Shown here in pieces: positions 10,261 through 21,000 of a stretch of DNA of 64,000 nucleotides. The stretch is taken from NCBI GenBank assembly GCA_963711095.1, contig CAVQCX010000016.1, positions 1 to 64,000 of the forward strand, given 5' to 3'. Each line of letters starts with the position of its first letter. Position 1 is the first letter of the stretch. The DNA is from CAVQCX01 sp963711095 (GTDB lineage: Bacteria; Pseudomonadota; Gammaproteobacteria; Chromatiales; Chromatiaceae). Made by a program: the position numbers and the translations under genes. The notes under the pieces were generated by a model. That model was not told the origin of the DNA, did no database searches, and saw only the letters and a program-made list of their open reading frames with translations.

Positions 10261-11085
10261 GTGCGTGCCGCCATGCCCAAGCGTCTCGCCCCCCGAGCCC
10301 TGCTGCGCGCCCTCGCCGGCGCCATGCTCTTGCTCGGCGAGCCTGGCGTCGATGCAGCAGCCCGAGCGCCCGCCCAGGCACCGAGCACCGCCCCCGTCCT
10401 GCACCGCGACTCCGCCCTGCTGATCGCCCCCCGGGCCTTGGCGCAGGCCCTGCATGGGCGCAAGCCTCCGCTGCTCGTCGATCTGCGCCCGGCCACCGCG
10501 TTCGATGCGGTGCACATCCCCGGGGCGATCAACCTGCCCGCCTTTGCGCTCCAGACCAAGCCTTACCTGCGCCACCGCGCCCTGGTGCTGATCGGCCAGG
10601 GCTACGAGTACGCCAGCGTCCTGCCTGCCCTGGAGGCGCTGCGCCGGGGCGCGGCCCGCTCCGTGCACCTGCTCGATGGCGGACTCAATGCCTGGGCTCG
10701 CCAAGGCCAGCCCCTGCAGGGGACCGTGTTCGCCCGCGAGGCCCTGGACCGGCTCGACGCCGGGCAGTATCTGGCTGAGCAAGGCAGCGACCAGTGGCTG
10801 GTGCTGGATATCGCCGGCATCCCCGCGACCAAGCTGCGCAAGCGCCTCGCCGCCGCCGTCGCCGGCTACCGGGGCGCCGGGGCACCCGCCGTGCTGCTGC
10901 TTGGGGCTGCCCACCAGGACCTCCGGGCGCTGGGCCGCAGCCTCGATGCCCAGGTCGCGCCCATCCTGTTCGTGCTCGAAGGCGGCAAGCAGGCGCTCGC
11001 CCAGGCGCGCGAGCGCGGGCAACGGCTCGTCGGCGGGCCGGGCCGAACCCGCTCCACCACCGAGGCACCGCCGGCATGCCGCTGA
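10261..11085 (+). CDS. Secreted rhodanese-like protein lacking the catalytic cysteine
   Basis: The GTG at 10261 directly follows the stop of the giant gene; an in-frame ATG at 10273 is an alternative start. A hydrophobic segment (LLRALAGAMLLLGEPGVDAAA) looks like a signal peptide. The rhodanese fold is recognisable: LLVDLRPATAFDAVHIPGAINLP, then the active-site loop region LVLIGQGYEYASV, then VHLLDGGLNAWARQGQPL. In active rhodaneses the loop reads 'C..G.RS'; here glycine stands at the cysteine position, so sulfur transfer is unlikely. A second half (about residues 155-265) resembles a degenerate rhodanese repeat. It may act as a periplasmic binding or folding module for its giant neighbours. 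Its stop overlaps the next start by 10 bp. Confidence 0.8.
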   Translation: MRAAMPKRLAPRALLRALAGAMLLLGEPGVDAAARAPAQAPSTAPVLHRDSALLIAPRALAQALHGRKPPLLVDLRPATAFDAVHIPGAINLPAFALQTKPYLRHRALVLIGQGYEYASVLPALEALRRGAARSVHLLDGGLNAWARQGQPLQGTVFAREALDRLDAGQYLAEQGSDQWLVLDIAGIPATKLRKRLAAAVAGYRGAGAPAVLLLGAAHQDLRALGRSLDAQVAPILFVLEGGKQALAQARERGQRLVGGPGRTRSTTEAPPACR

Positions 11086-12008
11086 GCCGCAGCCACCGGC
11101 GCCTTCTGGCGCTGGCGCTGGGCGCCGGCCTGCTCGGAATCCTGCTGCGCTGGCCCCCGCCGCCGGCGTCCGCACCCCGGCCCCAGGGCTCGCCCGCCTC
11201 CGGCGCCCAGGCGCACCCGGCGCAGCCTCCGCTGATCCGGCGTATCGCCTATCGGCTGCGCCTGCGCAACACCCGCGCCGAGCCCCTGAGCGGGGGGCGC
11301 CTGGAGGTGTTCGCCCCCCTGGAGCGCACCCCCACCCAGGAGACCCGCGCCCTCCAGGCCTCGCTGCCCTACACCCTGATCGCGGATCGGGTGGGCAACC
11401 GCTCCCTGCGCTTCGAGCTGCCCACGCTCGCCCCCTATGCCACGCGCATCATCCGTATCGAGGCCGAGATCGCCGTGGGCGGGCCGGCCCGGGCGGTGCC
11501 GGTGCGCGACGCGGATCGCGCCGCCACCGCGCTGATACCCTGGCACTTGCCCGAGATCCGGGCGCTCGCCGCACGGCTGCGCGGTGCCGCCGCCGCCGAG
11601 ACGCTACGCCACATCTACCGCTGGGTCAGCACCCACATCGAGGACCCGGGCTACGTGCGCGCCGACCGGGGGGCACTCGAGACCCTGCGAGCGCGCCGTG
11701 GCGACTGCACCGGCCAGGCTTATCTGAGCGCGGCGCTGGCCCGCGCCCTGGGTCTGCCCGCACGGGTGCTGGGCGGCTACGTCTACGACGGGCGCCCCGG
11801 GCTGCGTGCCCAGGACTACCACAACTGGACCGAGGTGTGGCTCGGCGACCGCTGGGTGCTGCTCGATGCCCAGGCCCACCGCCTGGATGAGCAGGCCGAG
11901 CGCTATCTGGCGCTGCGCATCCTCGATACCCCTGCACCCGACCAGGACCCGGCCCTGCAGGCGCGCTTCGCCTACCGCGGTGCGGGCCTGGAAGTGGCCA
12001 TGAACTGA
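11076..12008 (+). CDS. Transglutaminase-like cysteine protein, exported
   Basis: The 310-aa product begins MPLSRSHRRLLALALGAGLLGILLRW, a signal peptide or membrane anchor. The C-terminal half has the transglutaminase/protease core with all three catalytic residues: Cys in RRGDCTGQAYLSAALARALGLPAR, His in DYHNWTEVWL and Asp in WVLLDAQAH. The N-terminal half is beta-rich, as in other periplasmic members. The family includes peptidases, amidases and cross-linking enzymes. It lies between two giant secreted proteins, overlapping the upstream gene by 10 bp and ending 18 bp before the next, so a role in processing or covalently linking them is a reasonable inference. The exact reaction cannot be read from the sequence. 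Confidence 0.82.
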   Translation: MPLSRSHRRLLALALGAGLLGILLRWPPPPASAPRPQGSPASGAQAHPAQPPLIRRIAYRLRLRNTRAEPLSGGRLEVFAPLERTPTQETRALQASLPYTLIADRVGNRSLRFELPTLAPYATRIIRIEAEIAVGGPARAVPVRDADRAATALIPWHLPEIRALAARLRGAAAAETLRHIYRWVSTHIEDPGYVRADRGALETLRARRGDCTGQAYLSAALARALGLPARVLGGYVYDGRPGLRAQDYHNWTEVWLGDRWVLLDAQAHRLDEQAERYLALRILDTPAPDQDPALQARFAYRGAGLEVAMN

Positions 12009-12026
12009 GCACTCGGACAGAGCCCC

Positions 12027-15000
12027 ATGAGCACGCCAGCCATTCCCCGTCGCAACCGCGGCCTGATCCGCCTCGCAGGCGTGTTGCTGCTGTGGGCGCT
12101 GTGGGGCATCGCTCGGGGCGCGGTCACGCTCACCACTCCTGCCAGCATCGCGGGCGGCGATCACAGCTATGACGGCACCGATCTGGTGGTGGACGCGACC
12201 ACCCTCACCATCGACGGCCACCACAACTTCACGAGCCTGACGCTGCAGAACGGGGCGGTGCTCACGCACTCGGCTGCTACCGCGAGCCCGCTGCAGCTGC
12301 AGGCGGGCACCGTGATGGTGGATGCGAGCTCACGCATCGACGTGAGCGCGCGGGGCCAGGCGCTGGTCAGCGGGGTGGGCGATCGCAGCGGGGCGAGCTA
12401 CGGAGGCTCGGGAGGTGTGTCCTCGGGCGGGACGACCAACCCGACCTATGGGGACGCGCGCTCGCCGGTGGATCTGGGCTCGGGGACCTACAACAGCGGT
12501 ACGACCACGATTCGTGGCGGTGGGGCACTGAAGCTGGTGGCCGATCGGCTGGAGCTGGCGGGGCAGATCCTGGCCAATGGGCAGTCGAGCGGTTTGAGCT
12601 ACCGAGGAGGCGGCAGCGGGGGCTCGCTGTGGCTGCAGGTGGGGGTGCTCACGGGTGGCGGGGTGATCCGGGCCGACGGAGGGGCAGGGCGCAATGACGG
12701 CTACTACTCCGCAAGCGGCGGTGGGGGCGGCCGGATCGCTCTGTACTACGACACCCTGGAGGGGTTTGATCCGAGCGCTCAGAGCAGCGCCTACGGGGGG
12801 CTGGGTTACTCCGGGTACGCCACCGGGGCGGCCGGGACGATCTACCTGAAGTCGGCTGCGCAGTCGGTGGCGGAGCTCCGGATCGACAACGGTAACCGCC
12901 CGGCGACGAGTGCGACGACCGGGCTCGAGGGGGTGATCCCGGAGCCAATCTACCTGAACAACGCGGGTTTGACGCTGGGTGCGGGCAGCACGGTAGCCCG
13001 TATTGTCGGGACCAATACGAGCTTCGTGTCGGCCAGCGGTGCCCTGGCTGCGGTAGGAGCTGGGGTGGATCTGGAAGGGGTGAGCCTGCAGGCGAACGGC
13101 GCGCTGGACTGGTCAGGGGTGGATCTGCGCCTGCAGGGGAGCACGCTGCAAGTTCAAGGTGCGCAGAGCTTTGCAAGCCTGAGCCTGCTCGATGGTGCGG
13201 TGCTTACCCACCCGGCAGGCTCGGCTGCGGGATTGCAGGTGCAGGCGGGTACGGTGATGGTGGATGCGAGCTCACGCATCGACGTGAGCGCGCGGGGCCA
13301 GGCACAGGTCAGTGGGGTGGGCGATCGCAGCGGGGCGAGCTACGGAGGCTTGGGAGGTGTGCCCTCGGGCGGGACGACCAACCCGACCTATGGAGACGCG
13401 CGCTCGCCGGTGGATCTGGGCTCGGGGACCTACAACAACGGTACGACCGCGATTCGTGGGGGTGGGGCACTGAAGCTGGTGGCCGATCGGCTGGAACTGG
13501 CGGGACAGATCCTGGCCAATGGGCAGTCAAGCGGAGCTGATTACCGAGGCGGCGGCAGCGGAGGCTCGCTGTGGCTGCAGGTGGGGGTGCTCACGGGTGG
13601 CGGGGTGATCCGGGCCGATGGAGGGGCGGGGCGCAACAACGGCTACTACTCCGGAGGCGGCGGCGGGGGCGGTCGGATTGCTCTGTACTACGACTCGCTG
13701 GACGGGTTTGATCCGAGCGCTCAGAGCAGTGCCTACGGCGGGCTGGGTTATGCCGGGTACGCCGCCGGGGCGGCTGGGACGGTGTATCTGCAGGACCGGG
13801 CCGCCGGTGGAAGCAGGGTGCGCATTGACAACGCGGATCGGGCGCAGACGGCTACCACCCAGGTGGCCGATCTAGTTACCGACGTGCTGGTGCTGAGCAA
13901 CGCCCGCACGCTGCTCACGGGGGTAAGCGCCATCGGACGGGTGGAAGCGACCAACGCCTGGCTGGGAGCGACGGGCACCTTGGGAGCTTCTTCGGACCAG
14001 GTGGTGCTGAGCGGCAGCCTGGTGGTGGAGCCGAGCACCCCGCTGCAGTGGCCGGGGGTGTCGGTATCGCTGCTCGATGGTGCGGTGCTGACGCAGCCCG
14101 TGGGCTCGGCTACCGGCCTGCAGCTGCAGGCGGGCACCGTGATGGTGGATGCCGCTCACGCATCGACGTGAGCGCGCGGGGCCAGGCGCTGGTCAGCGGG
14201 GTGGGCGATCGCAGCGGGGCGAGCTACGGAGGCTTGGGAGGTGTGTCCTCGGGCGGGACGACCAACCCGACCTATGGGGACGCGCGCTCGCCGGTGGATC
14301 TGGGCTCGGGGACCTACAACAGCGGTACGACCACGATTCGTGGCGGTGGGGCACTGAAGCTGGTGGCCGATCGGCTGGAGCTGGCGGGGCAGATCCTGGC
14401 CAATGGGCAGTCGAGCGGTCTGAGCTACCGAGGCGGCGGCAGCGGGGGCTCGCTGTGGCTGCAGGTAGGGGTGCTCACGGGCGGCGGGGTGATCCGGGCC
14501 GACGGAGGGGCAGGGCGCAATGACGGCTACTACTCCGCAAGCGGTGGTGGGGGCGGCCGGATCGCTCTGTACTACGACACCCTGGAGGGGTTTGATCCGA
14601 GCGCTCAGAGCAGCGCCTACGGGGGGCTGGGTTACTCCGGGTACGCCACCGGGGCGGCCGGGACGATCTACCTGAAGTCGGCTGCGCAGTCGGTGGCGGA
14701 GCTCCGGATCGACAACGGTAACCGCCCGGCGACGAGTGCGACGACCGGGCTCGAGGGGGTGATCCCGGAGCCAATCTACCTGAACAACGCGGGTTTGACG
14801 CTGGGTGCGGGCAGCACGGTAGCCCGTATTGTCGGGACCAATACGAGCTTCGTGTCGGCCAGCGGTGCCCTGGCTGCGGTAGGAGCTGGGGTGGATCTGG
14901 AAGGGGTGAGCCTGCAGGCGAACGGCGCGCTGGACTGGTCAGGGGTGGATCTGCGCCTGCAGGGGAGCACGCTGCAAGTTCAAGGTGCGCAGAGCTTTGC

Positions 15001-18000
15001 AAGCCTGAGCCTGCTCGATGGTGCGGTGCTTACCCACCCGGCAGGCTCGGCTGCGGGATTGCAGGTGCAGGCGGGTACGGTGATGGTGGATGCGAGCTCA
15101 CGCATCGACGTGAGCGCGCGGGGCCAGGCACAGGTCAGTGGGGTGGGCGATCGCAGCGGGGCGAGCTACGGAGGCTTGGGAGGTGTGCCCTCGGGCGGGA
15201 CGACCAACCCGACCTATGGAGACGCGCGCTCGCCGGTGGATCTGGGCTCGGGGACCTACAACAACGGTACGACCGCGATTCGTGGGGGTGGGGCACTGAA
15301 GCTGGTGGCCGATCGGCTGGAACTGGCGGGACAGATCCTGGCCAATGGGCAGTCAAGCGGAGCTGATTACCGAGGCGGCGGCAGCGGAGGCTCGCTGTGG
15401 CTGCAGGTGGGGGTGCTCACGGGTGGCGGGGTGATCCGGGCCGATGGAGGGGCGGGGCGCAACAACGGCTACTACTCCGGAGGCGGCGGCGGGGGCGGTC
15501 GGATTGCTCTGTACTACGACTCGCTGGACGGGTTTGATCCGAGCGCTCAGAGCAGTGCCTACGGCGGGCTGGGTTATGCCGGGTACGCCGCCGGGGCGGC
15601 TGGGACGGTGTATCTGCAGGACCGGGCCGCCGGTGGAAGCAGGGTGCGCATTGACAACGCGGATCGGGCGCAGACGGCTACCACCCAGGTGGCCGATCTG
15701 GTTACCGACGTGCTGGTGCTGAGCAACGCCCGCACGCTGCTCACGGGGGTAAGCGCCATCGGACGGGTGGAAGCGACCAACGCCTGGCTGGGAGCGACGG
15801 GCACCTTGGGAGCTTCTTCGGACCAGGTGGTGCTGAGCGGCAGCCTGGTGGTGGAGCCGAGCACCCCGCTGCAGTGGCCGGGGGTGTCGGTATCGCTGCT
15901 CGATGGTGCGGTGCTGACGCAGCCCGTGGGCTCGGCTACCGGCCTGCAGCTGCAGGCGGGCACCGTGATGGTGGATGCGAGCTCACGCATCGACGTGAGC
16001 GCGCGGGGCCAGGCGCTGGTCAGCGGGGTGGGCGATCGCAGCGGGGCGAGCTACGGAGGCTTGGGAGGTGTGTCCTCGGGCGGGACGACCAACCCGACCT
16101 ATGGGGACGCGCGCTCGCCGGTGGATCTGGGCTCGGGGACCTACAACAGCGGTACGACCACGATTCGTGGCGGTGGGGCACTGAAGCTGGTGGCCGATCG
16201 GCTGGAGCTGGCGGGGCAGATCCTGGCCAATGGGCAGTCAAGCGGAGCTGAGTACCGAGGCGGCGGCAGCGGAGGCTCGCTGTGGCTGCAGGTGGGGGTG
16301 CTCACGGGTGGCGGGGTGATCCGAGCCGATGGAGGGGCGGGGCGCAACAACGGCTACTACTCCGGAGGCGGCGGCGGGGGCGGTCGGGTCGCCCTCTATT
16401 ACGACTCTCTGCTCGACTTTGATACGACCACCCAGATCACGGTAGCCGGTGGCGCGGGCTACTCCGGCTACCCGCCCGGCCAGCCCGGCACCATCGTGCT
16501 GGAGGACCGCCAGGGCCCGATCCACGTGCTCTCGACGAGTCTCACCCCCTACCTCACCCAGCCGCTGGCCCAGCTGGACGTCAGCTTCAATGTCGCTCCC
16601 GACCCGGCGAGCTTCGCGGTGGACGATGTCTCTGTCCAAGGCCCGAGCGGCCCCATCGCCCCGACGGCGATCCAGGCGCTCGACCCCATCGACTACCGTC
16701 TGGTGTTCGACCCGCCGATCCGCAGCGACGGCGCGTACCGGCTCTCGATGGGCCCGGATCTGCTGAGCAACGTCGGAAAGGGCATGGATCAGGACCGCGA
16801 CGGGGTCACCGGCGAGGTCCCGGACGATGTCTACAGCTTCGACTTCACCCTCGACGGCAGCGCCCCGGCCGCTCCGCAGATCACCAGCCCGGCCATCGCC
16901 CCGGCGCTCAACACCCTGACCAGCCGCAGCGTGCAGGTGCAGGGCAGCCGCGAGGCAGACACCGCCATCTGGACCAACGGCAACCTGGCTGTGGCCCAGG
17001 GCAGCGGCGATTGGAGCTATCGGCTGCCGCTGCCCGAGGGGGCCTCCCAGGCCGAGGTGCTGGCCCGGGACGCTGCCGGCAACAGCTCCCCCGCTGTGCA
17101 GCTTAACTTTTTTGTCGACAGCATCACCCCGCGCCTGAGCAGCGTCGCCCCGGCCTCGGGTAGCTTCATCAACACCGCCCCGGCGAGCATCGACCTCGGC
17201 TACCTGGAGATCGGCAGCGGCCTGGATCTCGCCGCCACCACCCTGGCCGTGAGCCGCGACGGGGCCGCTGTGACCGGGGACTGGAGCGACAGCGGCGCAG
17301 CACTGCATTTCGCCCCCCTGGGCGGCTTCACCGACGGACTCTGGCGGGTGCAGGGGCAGCTGCGCGACCGGGTGGGGCTCGCCTCGCCGGTGTTCGACGT
17401 CGCCTTCACCCTGGATCGCATCCCCCCGCCGGCCCCGGTGCTCGACCCCGCCCCCGGCTCCACCAACATCAGCACGCTCGCGGTTGGGGGCACCAAGGAA
17501 TCCGACGCCAGTGTCTTCCTCAACGGCCAGCAGATCATCGCCCCCAGCAGCGCCACCCATTGGACCTACACGGTCGTCCTCAGCGTCGGCGCCAACACCC
17601 TGAGCTTCACCCAGCGTGATCGCGCCGGTAATCAGAGCCCCGCGAGCACCCTCAACGTGCTGTTCGACGATACCGCCCCGGGTCCGGTCAGCCTCAGCGC
17701 CGATCCCGACGGCAACGGCACCCAGGTGGCGCTCGACTGGAGCGGCTACGACGAGTACGCCAACGGCAACGACATCGACCACTACGCGGTCTATGGCGCC
17801 GCCGCCCCCTACAGCGACGTCGTCGGCCTGAGCCCGCTGGTCAGCGCGCCCGCCGGCACCCGCCAGTACACCGCCAGCGGCCTCACCCGTGGCCAGACTC
17901 TGTACTTCGCCGTGGTGGCCGTGGACCGCCAGGGCAACGCGCGCACCGCCGTCAGCCCGCTCGCGGTCGCCCCCCACGACGTGCTCGCTCCGCCCGATGC

Positions 18001-21000
18001 CAACGGCCTCAAGATCGGCTCCTACGCCGATCAGCTGAGCCTCGCCTGGAGCGCCTCGGCCAACCCCGACGGCGACCTCGCGGGCTACCGCCTGTACGTG
18101 GAGGCCGCCCCGGCCATCGCGCTGGATGCCAGCGCCCTCTCCTACACCCTGAGCGGCCTCGCCCCGGCCCAGCGCTACGCCCTGCGTCTGAGTGCGGTGG
18201 ATACCACGGGCAACGAGAGCACGGGCCTGCATGTGAGCGCCGCCACCTGGCTGCCCAACCCCGGAGGGCTCAGCGCCACCGGACTCGACGGCCAGGTCGA
18301 GCTCAGCTGGAGCCCGGTGGCCCCCGGCGAGCTGCTCGATCACTATGCCGTCTACGTCTCCCAGGCCCCCTTCACCAGCATCCAGGGCCTGAGCCCGGCG
18401 CGCACCGTCAAGGGTGCCACCAGCACCCGGGTGGCGGGGCTCACAAACGGCCAGAGCTACTGGCTGGCGGCGACCGCGGTCAACCTCTCCGGGGGCGAGT
18501 CGCCGCAGGTGAGCCCGGTCAGCGCCACCCCCGAGGCCGACACCGCGGGCCCGGCGCTGAGCGACCTGCGCCTGGACGGGGCGCCGCTCGCCGCCGGCGC
18601 CACGGTTAGCCGCTCCGGCACCCTGAGCGTCAGCGCCAGCGATCTCACCGGCGTGGGTCACATCGACTTCTACGTCGACGGGGCCCTGATCGGCAGCGAC
18701 ACCCGGGGCGGGGCGAGCGCCAGCGCCTGGTGGGACATCCTGCCTCTCACCGACGGCGCCCACACCCTGCAGGTGCGCGGCTTCGACACCCTGGGCAACG
18801 CGAGCCTGCTGGAGCAGGCCGTCAACGTTGCGCTCGCCCCCCCGGGCGCACCCCACATCAGCGCCCCCGCCGACGGCACGGTCACCAATGAGACCCAGAT
18901 CAGCGTGCAGGGCCAGGCCGAGCCCAACGCCCAGGTGCAGCTCTCGCTCAACGGCGTCCCTGCCGGAGGACTGCTCGGGGTGGACGCCAGCGGGCAGTTC
19001 AGCGCCGGCCTGACCCTGGCCGAGGGCGGCAACAGTCTGCAGGCGGTAGCCCACAACCGCGGCGGCGACAGCCCGCCAAGCACCGCAGTGCATGTCACCG
19101 TTGACACCGGCGTCCCCGACGCCCCCGGCGGGCTCGCCGCCCAGGCCCGCGAGGGTGGGGTGGTGCGTCTCAATTGGAGTGTGCTCAGCGACACCCGGGT
19201 GGTGGGCTACGACATCTACCGCGCCGCGCGGAGCTTCACCGACCTGGGCTCGGCGGTGCGCATCAACGCCGCGCCCATCCCGGGGGGCAGCTTCGAGGAC
19301 CTGCCCCCGGCGGACGGGACCTGGGTCTACCGGGTGGTGGCGCGCAACGGGCTCGGCACCCTGAGCACGCCCTCAGGCGAGGCCAGCGCCGTCTCCGATC
19401 GCACCCCCCCGCGGGCACTGTCGATCGCCTACCAGAGCGATGGCCTCGTGGATGCTGCCACCGGCCGCTTTGGCCCGGGCAACCTGAGCGTCACGCTGGA
19501 GGTCAGCGAGCCGCTGCTCACCACCCCGTTCCTGAGCCTCGCCGTAAGCGGGGGCGTGCCCCAGGTGGTTGCCTTGAGCCCGGTGGATGCGACCCACTAC
19601 CGGGGCCATCTCCAGATCCTGCCCGAGTCGGTGGCCGGCACCGCCTACGCGGTGTTCTCCGCGCGCGATGCGGTGGGCAACCGCGGCACCGACATCGACG
19701 CCGGGGCCACCCTGGAGATCGACGCCATCGGCCCGCAGGTGACCGGGCTTCAGATCAGCCCGCCCTCGCCGGTGCGCAACGACCCCCAGGCCCCGGTGAG
19801 CGTCGGCGTGGCGATCGCGCTGTCCGAGCCGCTCGCCCAGGGCAGCGCCCCGGAGCTGTACTGGCAGCTCTCCGAGCCCGGTAGAGCCGAGCAGCGGGTC
19901 GAGAGCTTAAGCGCCAACAACCCCACCACCTGGGTCGGCTCGCTCGCGCTGCCGGCGGACGCCGGGGCCGATTCCGTGGAGCAGATCGGTTTCCGCTTCC
20001 ACGGGGTGGACGCGCTCGGCAACCCCGGCACCCGCATCCAGACCCCGCCCCAGGCCCAGGTCTACCAGGGCGATCTGCCGCCGCTTGACACCCCCGCCGG
20101 GCTCCAGGGCGAGGCCCTGCCCGGCGGGCGGGTACGCCTGAGCTGGGCCCCGGTAGAGGGCGTGGCGGGCTATCGCATCCTGCGCCAGGCCCCTGGGGAG
20201 GCGGCGCCGAGCGCCCATGCGCGCACCGCCGATCCCAGCGACTGGGAAGAGATTCCCGGCGCGGACGGCGACTACCACTACGCGGTGGCAAGCATCCGTG
20301 AGGCCAACGCCCAGAGCGCCGAGAGCGCCCCCAGCGCAGCGGTGGCCATCCAGGTCGACTCCCAGCCTCCCGGTGCCCCCCAAGGACTCACCCTTGAGCT
20401 CACCGGCGCCGGCATCCGCGCCAGCTGGCAGCCCCCGGCCGGGGAATCGCCGACGAGCTACCGGCTGTATCGCGCCGCCAACGAGCCGATCGCCGATCTG
20501 AGCGCCCTCACCCCGCTGCAGAGCGGCATCCAGGCCCTGAGCACCCTGGACAGCGCTCCCTCCACCCAGGCCCACGGCTATGCGGTGAGCGCGCTCGATG
20601 CCGCCGGCAATGAGTCGCCCCCCAGCGCCACCGCGGTGCTCAACTTCAACCTGCTGCCGGTGCGCAGCTTCCAGGTGGTGCAGCGCGATGCGCTGGCCCC
20701 GGCGCTCGACTGGACCCCCGGGGGCGAGGCCGCCGGCTACGATCTGTACCTCGGCGCCGCCGGTGCCGAGGTCAAGCTCAACGACGCCCCGCTCACCGAC
20801 ACCCATTACACCGACACCGGCTACAGCGGCGATACCCGCCGCTACACCCTGGTGGTGCGCGACAGCACCGGGGCTGAGAGCCTGCCGCGCAGCCTCACGC
20901 TTCCGGCGCTCGGCATCACGCTGCCCGAGAGCAGCGCGCTGCGCCGCGGCATCCTGAACCGCCTGGACTACCAGATCGACAACGCCGGCACCGAGGCCTA

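Noticed and set aside
12292..16390. Repeat array considered as CRISPR or satellite DNA
   Set aside because: The units are 1.8 kb, in frame and coding, with no short spaced direct repeats.
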